Of a DNA stretch of 64,000 nucleotides, positions 32,970-42,317 are shown piece by piece (positions within the stretch are counted from its first letter, which is position 1; each line of letters opens with the position of its first letter). The DNA is from Pelagophyceae sp. CCMP2097. Taxonomy: Eukaryota; Sar; Pelagophyceae. The stretch lies in contig MU657168.1 of the NCBI GenBank assembly GCA_026770575.1, positions 810,415 to 874,414 of the forward strand, read 5' to 3'. Made by a program: the position numbers and the translations under genes. Under the pieces are notes generated by a model. The model did not search any database. It had not been told where the DNA came from and saw only the letters and a list, made by a program, of their open reading frames with translations.

Positions 32970-34091
32970 TTAGAAGATATCGTAGTCTTCTTCGCGGGGC
33001 TTCGCCTTTGCCTTTGCCTTTTTCGAAGGGATGCCCTTGGCCGCCTTTCGCTGGACGTCTGCGCGCTTTGTAGCCCGCGCGCCGAGCTTGGACTTCGGTT
33101 TCGGCTTGGGCGGCGCAACCGTGCGCTCCGAGACGAGCGTGCCGCCCGCGGCGGCGAAGCGGCCGTGCACCTCGGCGAGCGCCAAACTCAAAGCGTGGAA
33201 CTGCGCGGGGGCGAGCTCCCACGGCTCCTTTTCCAGGAGCTTTTGGTCGCACGCGTTTAATGCGTCCAGACCCAGCGGGAGCCACGACTCTTTGACCCAG
33301 CGCGTGCGCCTCGAAAACGCGGCCGTGAGCAATTCGCGGCGGCAGAGCGCCGTGGCCTCGAGCAACGCGCACTGGGCGGCGTCAAAGTCCAGCACCACCA
33401 CGGCCGTGTCCACTTTCGGGGGCGGCACAAAGGCCTGCCTCGGCGGCCGCAGCGTGATCTGCGGCGGCGATGCGCACCGCAGCTGGAACTCGACGGAGAG
33501 GGACGAGTACGCGCCGCCGCCGCCGCGCCGCGTGGCCTCGTCGCCGTGAGGGGCGCACAGCCGTTCCGCCAACTCGCGCTGCATCAAAAGGACGCAGCGT
33601 TCGATGCTCGGCGCCGCGTCGAGGAGCGAGTACAAAAGCCGCGAAGCGCCGCCAAAGGGCAGGTTGGAGACGACGCAGGCGCGGCCGCCGCCGGCGACCG
33701 AGGGCCAGTCGATGTCTAGAGCGTCCATCACCCGGACGTCGAGGCCCGGCAGGCCTTCCAGCAGCGTCGCCGCCGCGCTCGCGTCGACCTCGACGGCGAC
33801 GACGGCGGACGCGGCGCCGGCGACAAGGTGGCGCGTGATGGCGCCTGTGGCGCCGGCGCCGAGTTCGACGACGACGCTGCCGGCGGTGCATTCGTCCGCC
33901 ATGGTCGAGGCGACGCCGGCGTCGACGAGGAAGTGCTGGGACAGCCTCCTGCGGAGCGGCGGGCCGTCGTCGCCCACGCGGTGTCTTTTGGCTTGCTCGG
34001 CTTTTTTATTCTCGCGCCTCTTCTCCACCCGAGGCCGCGTCGACGTCGAGAGCGCGTCGCCAAACGCGAAGAGGCACACCATGGCCCACAT
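32970..34091 (-). CDS. rRNA adenine N6-dimethyltransferase (KsgA/Dim1 family)
   Basis: Single exon, 373 aa. The enzyme uses SAM to dimethylate two adjacent adenines in helix 45 of small-subunit rRNA. Motifs: LSQHFLVDAGVASTMADE, VVVELGAGATGAITRHLV (SAM loop), VVAVEVDASAAATLL, DALDIDW, VVSNLPFGGASRLL (the NLPF catalytic motif), LLMQRELAERLCA, AYSSLSVEFQLRC and FVPPPKVDTAVVVLDFD. The N-terminus MWAMVCLFAFGDALSTSTRP is hydrophobic and may direct it to plastid or mitochondrion. The Lys-rich tail (KPKPKSKLGARATKRA ... DYDIF) is an extension and is the part copied at 30655-30775. The residue pattern lies closer to bacterial/organellar KsgA than cytosolic Dim1, which is an impression. Confidence 0.92.
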   Translation of the reverse strand: MWAMVCLFAFGDALSTSTRPRVEKRRENKKAEQAKRHRVGDDGPPLRRRLSQHFLVDAGVASTMADECTAGSVVVELGAGATGAITRHLVAGAASAVVAVEVDASAAATLLEGLPGLDVRVMDALDIDWPSVAGGGRACVVSNLPFGGASRLLYSLLDAAPSIERCVLLMQRELAERLCAPHGDEATRRGGGGAYSSLSVEFQLRCASPPQITLRPPRQAFVPPPKVDTAVVVLDFDAAQCALLEATALCRRELLTAAFSRRTRWVKESWLPLGLDALNACDQKLLEKEPWELAPAQFHALSLALAEVHGRFAAAGGTLVSERTVAPPKPKPKSKLGARATKRADVQRKAAKGIPSKKAKAKAKPREEDYDIF

Positions 34092-34588
34092 GGCGCAGGA
34101 AACGGGCGCGACAAAGGTCCGGCGGCGGGACGGCGCTCCCGACGGCGCGCGCCTTGAACTGAAACAAGCGATAAGAGCGGGCCTCGCACTTGGGTCTTTG
34201 TTCTTGAACGTCGCGTTACGGCGTTAGCGCCGTGGCGCCTCTCTGGCTCGTCAAGCCGGGGCCTTCGACTTCCGTCTCTGGCAGGACCTTGTGCTCCCAC
34301 GGCGCCTCTGGCTCCGTGCGCCGTCTTTGGCAAATGTCGATTGCTCCTTTGCTTGCTTATGATCCACCCTGGGTGGGGCTGTAATCCGGGGGAATCTATG
34401 TCCTTTAAAGAGGGTCCTTATACAATGGTATCCGTCAACGTCGTGCGAAAATCGCGGCGCCGAAGTGCGCTTCGCGTGGCTATAGATCGTCGCGCAGCGG
34501 CGCGGCGCGTGACTGAGTGTCGCTCGCGCTGCGGCGTGTCGTTCGTGCGCTTCGCTGCGTGTCGCTCGCGCTGCGGCGTCGCCGCGCT
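34092..34588. other. Intergenic region with dispersed and local repeats
   Basis: No coding signal is convincing. The region holds a copy of the CCACCCTGGGTGG dispersed repeat near 34352-34382. Two copies of GTGTCGCTCGCGCTGCGGCG lie at about 34516 and 34559. Confidence 0.5.
34348..34381. repeat. Dispersed palindromic repeat, copy B
   Basis: TTGCTTGCTTATGA followed by TCCACCCTGGGTGGGGCTG, intergenic. Same orientation as copy A. Confidence 0.85.
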
Positions 34589-36289
34589 TCACGGGCCCGG
34601 CGCCGGCATCGCGGCCGGCGGCCCTTGGCGCAACAACGGAGCGCAGCGCCGAGCGTAGCGCGCGGCGAATTCGACGAGCTCGCTCTCGGCGTCGAGGTAG
34701 TCTGCGACGCCCGCGTTCTCGTGCCGCAGCGCCTCGAGCGCGCCGCGGACGGCCGCCTCGAGGCGCGTCGGGGCCTCGAAGAGCCGGGCCACGGGATTCG
34801 GCCGCAGCGCGACTGCGAGCCTGACGAGGCACGCGGCGACGATAGCAAACGCTGCGTGGGCCTCGGCGTCTGCGCCCCGGAGGAGCGCGGCGACGACGTC
34901 GGCGGCGCACCGCGCCGCCGCGTCGACGGCCGTCGCCGCCTTGGGCCCGGCGCGGACCGCGCGCAGCTGCAGCATGGCGACGAGTCTTTCCGCCAGCGCC
35001 GCGTCCGGCCGCGGCGCCGAATTTCCCCGGAGCTCGTGGGCGAGCGTGCGGAGCGCGCACTCTGCTGCGACGGCGCGGTCCGAGTGGAGGACGCACGTGA
35101 CGAGGACGTGCTTGGCGAGCGCGTGCAGCGCGCCGGCGTCGAAGAACGCCGCGGCCCGAGCCGGCGACCCGACGGCGAGGTTGGCGACGAGGCGCGCCAA
35201 AGCGTCGGCCGTCGCGGCGTTCCACTCCAAGCACGAGGCGAGCTCGCCCACGAGCCACCTCGCCCCGCCTCTCCGCGAAAGCGCGGCGAAGACGGCGGCC
35301 GACGGCGCGTCGTCGTTTGGCAGCGCCGTGAGGCGCACGAGCGCGTTCGCCGCCGCGAGGGCCGCTTCGACGCTGGCGAAGAGGCTAAACGCCCGCCGCG
35401 GCAGCACGTCGCCGCGCGCCGCGGCCACGAACTGCGCCTTGCGCCCCGCGTCGCAGGACACGAGTTTTGCAACGACGCGCCACGCCAGAGCCTCCTCGGC
35501 GAGGAATTCGTCGCCGCCCCGCAGCGGCAGCAGCCCTTCGAAGACGCCGCGCGCGGCCAGCGCCGCCAGCAGCGCCTCGCCCGATGCGCCCGCAGGCGCG
35601 CCGCGCACCAGCACCCAGATCAGCAGCAGCGCCGCGCCGCGCGGCCCGGCGACGATTACGACGCCCGCGGTGCCGTCGCCGCACGCGACGAGCTTGCGCG
35701 GCGCCTCCGCCGGCGACTTGAGCAGCCGCGCGAGCTCGCCGCACGCCGCTTTGTCGCCGGCCACGCGGTGGGCGACGCCGCCCAGCGCCGCCGCGCCCGC
35801 GCAGCGCAGCCGCGCCAGAAATTCGATGAGTTCTAAAACGAGGGCCATCTTCTTGGCGTCGTCGCCCGGCGCCAAGAGGGCGTGCACCGCCGCCGCCGCG
35901 CGGCCGCGCACGCGCTCCGCGTCGGCGAGGAGCGCGAGGGGCGGCGCGCCGACGGCGGAGCCCCGCCGCCGCAGCTCGCACCGCGCGGCGCCGCCCGGCC
36001 AGCCGCCGAGTCTGCGGCTCACGCACGCCGCCGCGCCGAGCTCCGAAACGTCCAGGTGCCGCAGGATCAGCGGCAGCAAGTCGTCCGAGCCGAGCAGCGA
36101 CTGCCCGATCCAATGCTCGGCCTCGGCGGGCGCCTGCTCCGCCTCGCCCCGGGAGTCGCCCGCCGGGGCCGGCCGCCGCGCCGAGAGGCGCCGGATCAAG
36201 GCCCGCCGCGGCGCCGCCTCAGTGGCCGTCGCCCCACGCGCGCCGACGAGGCTCGCGACGGCTCGCCACAGCCAGCCGGCGCTCCACAT
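34589..36289 (-). CDS. F-box-like / armadillo-type repeat protein
   Basis: Single exon, 566 aa. After an Arg/Ala-rich N-terminus there is an F-box-like helix bundle at about residues 66-100 (DDLLPLILRHLDVSELGAAA, then CVSRRLGG). The rest is a right-handed helical solenoid with repeated ARM-like segments, for example ALVLELIEFLARLRCAGAAA, DALARLVANLAVGSPARAAA, GALHALAKHVLVTCVLHSD and AAECALRTLAHEL. F-box proteins recruit substrates to SCF ubiquitin ligases through Skp1, so this may be a substrate adaptor; it sits beside a HECT ligase gene, which may be chance. Repeats were recognised by pattern only, and the F-box lacks strong diagnostic residues. Confidence 0.7.
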   Translation of the reverse strand: MWSAGWLWRAVASLVGARGATATEAAPRRALIRRLSARRPAPAGDSRGEAEQAPAEAEHWIGQSLLGSDDLLPLILRHLDVSELGAAACVSRRLGGWPGGAARCELRRRGSAVGAPPLALLADAERVRGRAAAAVHALLAPGDDAKKMALVLELIEFLARLRCAGAAALGGVAHRVAGDKAACGELARLLKSPAEAPRKLVACGDGTAGVVIVAGPRGAALLLIWVLVRGAPAGASGEALLAALAARGVFEGLLPLRGGDEFLAEEALAWRVVAKLVSCDAGRKAQFVAAARGDVLPRRAFSLFASVEAALAAANALVRLTALPNDDAPSAAVFAALSRRGGARWLVGELASCLEWNAATADALARLVANLAVGSPARAAAFFDAGALHALAKHVLVTCVLHSDRAVAAECALRTLAHELRGNSAPRPDAALAERLVAMLQLRAVRAGPKAATAVDAAARCAADVVAALLRGADAEAHAAFAIVAACLVRLAVALRPNPVARLFEAPTRLEAAVRGALEALRHENAGVADYLDAESELVEFAARYARRCAPLLRQGPPAAMPAPGP

Positions 36290-36545
36290 CGCGCGCGCGG
36301 CCTCGTGGAGGCTCCAATCGCGCGCGCGCGCCTCGTCGCGTTGGCACGCCCTTTCTGAAGATAATGTTCCGCTTCAGAAAATTTTCAGATGGCTTCCGAT
36401 GCGATCTCTCGATGGTGCCCCGCGCCGACGTGGCCAGCTCATTCAGCCTCGGCTGTGAAGCGAGCGCCGCCCCGCGGCATCCCAGTCAGGAAACGAGCGG
36501 TATTACTATGAGCGTCGGGCACGGCCCCTTTTGCGTGTTTCGGCC

Positions 36546-39500
36546 TCAGTCGTCATCGGGCGTTGCGTGCTCGTCGAAGCGCAGCGTCCCGACCTCGACG
36601 GCGGCCTGGAGCTTGGACCGCGCCGCCTCGAGCGACTCGAACTTTGGCAGGTCGATAGTGCAGATGCATGCGTGCGCCGTCGGGAGCGATCCGCGCGAGA
36701 GGTGTGCGCCCGAGGCGAGGGTGAAGGGGTGCTTGCCGCCGTTGAGGCCGACCAGATGAGCGAAGCCGCCGACGGGCACGCGCCGCGACCCGGTGGCGAA
36801 CTGGAGGAGGCCGTGGAGGCGTCCCTTGTCCGTCTCAGCCCAGCCAAGTACCGTCTGCCAAAACCACTGAACGTGCTGCGCTTCCGGCCGCAGCCCTCCC
36901 GCGTAGCGCGTGTTGGCGCGCCAGTCGGCCACGTCGACGTCGCGCAGGCCCGAGAGGAGGTGCGCCAAATCCGTGGGCGAGAGCATCTTCCGAGCGTCGC
37001 GAAGCACGCGCCCGGGCACCGCCGCGTGCAGGCCCTTGAGCATGGCCCCGACGGGCGCGCGCTGCGACGCGCGCAGCCGCCAGTCGCAGAGCGCCACCGC
37101 GAACGCGGCCTTGTTCTCGTTGGTCACGACGACGCCGGCGCCGCCCGCGCAGAGCGCCACGCGCGCGCCCGCCGGCGCCACCGCCGCCGGCGCCGCCGCG
37201 TCTTCCACGGCGGCGCCGTCGTCCACCGCGTCGCCGGGCAGCGCCTCCGCCGGCGTCACCACGCGGTCCTCGGCGGCCAGCGACCGCTCTGCACACTGGG
37301 CCTCGGACGCCGTGTCTCGTCGTCGCTGCGTCTGCTTCGCCTCGGGCGCGTCGCCCTCGGCCGCGTGGTCCGCCTCGGTTGCGTCGTCTTCGTCGTCGCT
37401 CTGGGTAAAGTCGTCGCAGCAGAGCGCGTCGGTGAACGGCAGGTCGAGGCCTTCGACGTCGTTGGCCAGAATCCACCGCAGCGACTGAGCCAGAGAAGAG
37501 TCCAGCGCCGAAAGGCTCTTCAAGTCGTCGTCGAGCGACCGCGGCGGCACGTCCCTTTGCGGCGCGCCGTCGTCGTCGGCGCCGAGGCCTTGGCCGTCGT
37601 CCAAGAGCGCGCGGCAGAGCGAGGCGTGGAGCGGGAGGTCGAGCGTCACCTGCTGCCACAACGCAAGACCGACGAGCCTCCCCAGCATCTCAAAGTCGAC
37701 TTTCCAGCACGGGTTGAAGAACATTGCCGCCCCGTTGAGCGAAAACGACCGCCCGCCGTCCGTCGTGACGAGCAGGCGCCCACCGCCGCGGATGGCGCCG
37801 TGCAGCGCGGCGCGGTCCATCCATTCCCGCAGCACCGCCGACCCCACCGCAGACTCGCCTTTGAACCGGACTTCAAAGTCGCCCGTGATGTCGTCGGCGC
37901 CCAGACCGGTAGCATCCTCGTACTGCCTTCGGAGCTGCGGCAGCTGCGGCGAATGCCGGTCGCACTCCACAAACGCCAGCGCCGGCTCGTCGTCGTCGTC
38001 TTCTAAAGATGAGAGGACTACGTGCTCGTCGTCGGGCGCCGCCGCGGCCGCGCGCCGCCGGCCGCAGTGGTGCCGCTGGAGGCGGCGAGCGAGCCAGACG
38101 CGCTTCTCTGCGGCGTCCATCCTGAGCGCCAGCCGCGCCAGCTCGGCGGCGAGCCGGGCCTCTGGGGCCGCGGCGTGGGCGACTTCAGCCAGTGCCCACG
38201 CCTGCGCCACGTCCCGAGGCACGCCCCGAAGCGGCCAAATCGGCGCTGAGTCCAGCGACGACGCCGCCTCGACCTCGGCCGACGGCGCCGACGGCGCGCC
38301 CGCCGCCGCCGCGCCGCCAGAGGCGTCGGCGGGCGCCGCGCCCCCAGAGGCGTCGGCGGGCGCCGCGCCGCCAGAGGCGTCGGCGGGCGCCGCGCCGCCG
38401 AGGCGGTCGAGTCCGTTTCGCGACGAGTGCCGCCGCGCGAGGACGTCCGAGTTGCGTATGGTCCGGACGTCGATCTCCAGCAGCGCCGAGTGCCGCTTCT
38501 GCGCCGCGGGCGCCTCGCCGGGCGTGGCGCGGCGCTGCGCCGTGAAAGAGTCGCCCAAGCTCATCTGCTGGCCGAGGCCCAAGGCCATCTGCTGGCCGAG
38601 GCCGTCGGCGCAGCCGCAGCACGCCGGCGGCTCGTCAGCATCCGACGCGGCCGACTCGGACCGCGCGCGCCGCAGCCGCGCCGCGTCGCCGCCGTCGGCG
38701 GCGCGGCCGTCGGCCTCTTGCTGCCTCTGCAGCGCGCGGAGTCGGGCGCCATCAGCGCCGCAGACCATGAAGCCGGCAATATCGGGCCTCGCGGCGCCGA
38801 AGACACCCATTCGAAATGCCGGTTGGGCCTTGCCGTCATCGTCCAGGTCGTTGACCACAACAGCTGCCGACGCCCCAGCGTCTGCGCAGAGCTGCACGGC
38901 CGTGGCCCAGTCTGGGGCCGCGGGCGACCGGCGGATGGCCGACCGCTCAACGACGACGCAGCCGCCCGGCGAGACGCTCCTCTTCCACGCCTCGGAGCCG
39001 AGCACAGCATCGGGGTCGCCCGAGAGGCCTGCTCTGGTTGTCACCGCGTCGGCGAATCGCTCGTTCCACGCCGCGGGCACGGCGTCGATTCGCAGGACTT
39101 GGGCGCCGAGGCGGAACGCGGCCAGCTCGCCCGTGATGGGGAGCTCGAGGGCGGCGACCTCGAAGTTCGAGAGGAGCACCATTGACTCGTCGTCAGAGTC
39201 CTCCGGCGTCCCTTCGCCGCGCCGTTCTCGGTCGTCCGCCGACGCTTCCGCGCCCGTCTTCTTGCCGACGCCGAGCGTACCCTGGATTTCGTGAAAATAC
39301 TCGGACCAAGACGGCGTCGGCGCAGCGCCCGTCTCGTCGTGGTCCTCGTCAAGCGCTGAATCGTCGACGACCGTGACGAGGACCGTCGCCGCGCCGGCAC
39401 CGTCGGAAGCCGTCTCGAGAGAAGGCGCGTCGCTGGCGCCGTCGCCCGCGTCGGCGTCGGCAACCCCGTCGGCGGCGTCGGCGTCTTCCGCCGGCGGCCC

Positions 39501-42055
39501 GGCGGTCGCGCCGTCGGCGAGCGACTCTCCGGCGAGCGCCGCGGCGAGGGAGAGCATGGCCACGCGCGCGCCCGGGGACCGCTGCGCGAGGACCTCGAGG
39601 AGGCGTACCGCGGCGGCGTCCTTGCACGCGAGCGAGGACAATTTCTCAAGCAGGGGCACTCCCGACCAGACGCCGCGGCAGACGCGGCCCGCGGCGGCGG
39701 CATCGGCCGTGGCCAGCTGCTTCAAAGCGGCACACGCCGTCGCCGCGAAAAGATCGTCGCCTTCGATGAATAGTATCAAATACCCAAGCGACGCGGCCAG
39801 CCACTCGCCGAGCCTGCGCGGCGGCAGCTGCCGCTCGCTCCGGGACTTGCGCACCGCCTCGTCGTCGAACGCGCGCTGCAGCCGCCGCGCCAGCGACGCG
39901 TCCGACTCGCCCACGCGCGACTTGCCCGCACTGCCCGCGGCCGCCGGCGTCGCTTCGCCGCTCGAGTCGTCGATGCCCGCGCGCGTGACGCTCGTCGCCA
40001 GCGCGCCGGCGTCGTGCCCCCGCGGCGTCGGCAGCAGCGCGCCCGTCGTGGCGTCGGCAGCAGCGCGCGCCTCGGCGGCGTCTCCGGCGGCGTCGGCGTC
40101 GGCGTCGGCCTCTGCGGCGACTCTGAGCGCGGCGTCCCAGCGCCACTCTGGCCGCACGAAGAGGTCTGTTTGGATCTTGGAGTCCATGAGCTTCTTTGCG
40201 ACGCAGCGGACAAAGCCCGGCAGCCCGAGCGGCGCGGCGCGTTCGTCTCGCACGACGACGCACAACTCGAGGGCCAGCGTCTCGGCGTCGACCATTTGCT
40301 CGCACTCGTCGCGCAGCCACCTCGGCGCGCCGCGCTCGAACAAGCGCTCGAGCCACGTCGCGGCCGAGAGTCTCGGCGAGAGCGCGCCGCAGCCGCAGAC
40401 GACGCGCTGCCGCTGCTGTCGCTGCTGCTCGCGCCGGATGCGCTTCAGCTTGAGCCACGCCGGCCTCGACCCGAGCGCCGCCGCCGCCTCGAGGCGCGCG
40501 TGCTCGGCGTCGACTGCAGCGTCATCGTCGGCGTCGCTCGTGTTGTCGTCGTCGTCGCCGTCGTCGCCGCCGGTTTCGTCGTCGTCGGGCGCGCCCGGAA
40601 CGCGCAGGCCGCCGTCCATGACGTCTGCGAGGAAGTGGGGCTCGGGCGTCGCGTCGGCCAGCCAAGCGAGCGAGGCCTGGAGGACGTGTTGGCAGCACCG
40701 GCGGCGGATGGCGTCGTCGGCGTCGGCTGCCGTGGCGACGACTGTGAGGGCGTTGGCGGCGAACTTTGCGACGCCGTGCGACTTTGCGCGCGACTCCATA
40801 CGCCAGCCCGCGTACATGGCGTGACGAAGCGCGTCCACCTACCTCACGTCCTCGGGCTCCGAAAATATCCGCAGACGACGCCGCTCCCGGCCTCTCTCAG
40901 GCCTCGCCGCTCCCTCGGCCCTCTTTGCTCTGCCAACCGCCGGCCCAACGTTCCGTTTGCCCACAGCGGTCGACGCTGGCCTTCAACGACGCGCCGGGCG
41001 CACTTGAGCTCCGACGCCGCCCCCGGCGCCGACGCGACAAGCTGGCCGCAGGCAAACGTCGCGCGGTCGTACGCCTCGCGCAGCGGCCGCGACTTGCGGA
41101 GCACGACAATGTCGCACTCCAGAGTCTTGGCCAAGTAGCCTAAGCGCAACATTGGACGCTGCCCGAAAAGGGAGGACAAGCGCACCGAGGACGCGTTCCA
41201 GCTGCGGCGCTTTGGATCGGATGATGTCGTTTGTGAGGCGGTCGGGCGACCTGCGAGACGTCGCGTCGGGGCTGAAGCGTGCGCAAAAAAGACCTTTTCG
41301 AAAAAAGGACGGCGCGGCCCCCAACTTTAGGGGCGCGCACTCTTGAAGAAGTTCGAAGACGCCCTCGACTTCGAGAGTGGGGCTGACGAGCATTGCGCGA
41401 TACATGGCCGCCCGCAGAGCGTGGTCCACGCTCGTCTCGCTTCGGCGGCAGAGCAGCGCGTGCGCCTCGCGCAGCCTCGAGACGTCGGCATCCGTGGCGG
41501 CGCCCGGGAGGCCCGCGCAGAGCGCGAGGCCCGCCTCGTAGGTCACGCGCGCGTCCGCGCCTCGCCCGAGCCGCGCCTCGGCGGCGCCGCGGCGGAGGTA
41601 GCCGGCGGCGCTGCGCGGGGCGAGGGCGACGCAGATCTCGGCGTCGTCCAGCGCGTCTTCCGCGCGGCAGTCGGCCGGCGCGTCGCCGCCGCGGCCGCCC
41701 AACTGAAGCCAGCAGTGCGACCGCTGCGCGCGCGCCGCGTGGTCGGCGGCATCAATGGCCAGGCACTCGGAGTACTTTTGCAGCGCGCCCTCGACGTCGC
41801 CAAAGGCGTAGAGCCTGCGCCCGCGTCGAAGGGGGCGGCGCAAAGGCGCGGCACGTCCCCCGGCGCCAAGGAGGGCCTTTGGACGCACCCGTTGCCCTGC
41901 TGGCGGAGCTGCTGCGCCTGCGCGCGCTCGGACACGTCGGCCCCGGGCCGCGACCCCGGCCGCAGCAGCCGCTCGAAGACGCAGCGGTGAACGAGGGGCA
42001 TTTCCTCGATCGCCGAGCCGCGCCAATGTGGTCGAGACGATTCATAAATATTCAT
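36546..42055 (-). CDS. HECT E3 ubiquitin ligase with N-terminal TPR and internal PA domain
   Basis: Exon 1 (42055-41889) encodes MNIYESSRPHWRGSAIEEMP and ends LRQQGNG. It splices in frame to 41814 (LYAFGDVEGALQKYSECLAI), the first TPR; at least two more TPR helix pairs follow (DDAEICVALAPRSAAGYLRR). Small exons read SPDRLTNDIIRSKAPQLERV and YLAKTLECDIVVLRK. They lead to a 4.3-kb exon (40838-36546, 1430 aa). That exon has ARM-like helices, a protease-associated-like segment (VQLCADAGASAAVVVNDLDD, FRMGVFGAARPDIAGFMVCG) and a full HECT domain: FNPCWKVDFEMLGRLVGLAL, LLQFATGSRRVPVGGF, and LPTAHACICTIDLPKF with catalytic Cys near residue 1391 of the exon. HECT ligases form a ubiquitin thioester before transfer. 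Joining the TPR exons to the HECT exon is inference from phase and proximity. Confidence 0.85.
38318..38400 (-). repeat. 27-bp coding tandem repeat in the HECT gene
   Basis: Three in-frame copies of a 27-bp unit encode GGAAPADAS, in a disordered linker between the PA-like and HECT domains. The copies are almost identical, so the number may vary between strains. Confidence 0.9.
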
Positions 42056-42317
42056 ATCAGCTTTCGTTTGCCGGATCCTTTCAACATTTCATTTCGCCAC
42101 TAGGAATTTCTAGGAATTCCTAGTACTGAGTCACCTGACCCCGAAACCTCCTCGAGCTCGTGACCTCAGTCTCGGCCTGTGTCCTCCTCTTCTCGACGAG
42201 GGCGAGGGGCACCGAGCCCTCGGGAGGGGAGTGACGGGGATACTTTGAGTAGGCGGGAGGGGAGTGACTGGGACACATTGATATACAGTTGCGCGGGCAC
42301 ACAAGAAAGGTGGTGGG

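Larger units (their letters stand above)
28600..33080. repeat. Tandem segmental duplication, unit about 2.2-2.3 kb
   Basis: Two blocks, about 28.68-30.78 kb and 31.02-33.08 kb, carry the same order: WLM gene (+), small plastid-type gene (-), KsgA/Dim1 3' end (-). Non-coding DNA also matches, for example GCGCTCTTATGGGCTC with CACAAGGCGCCCTGCG near 30109 and 32467. Only the second block is continuous with the whole KsgA/Dim1 gene, so it is in the ancestral position for that end. Many substitutions and indels separate the blocks. Confidence 0.85.

Noticed and set aside
42095..42125. AGGAATTCC-type sequences here, near 30812, 63534 and 63866 as a repeat family
   Set aside because: The shared core is only about 10-12 bp and palindromic by nature; flanks do not match, so common descent is not shown.
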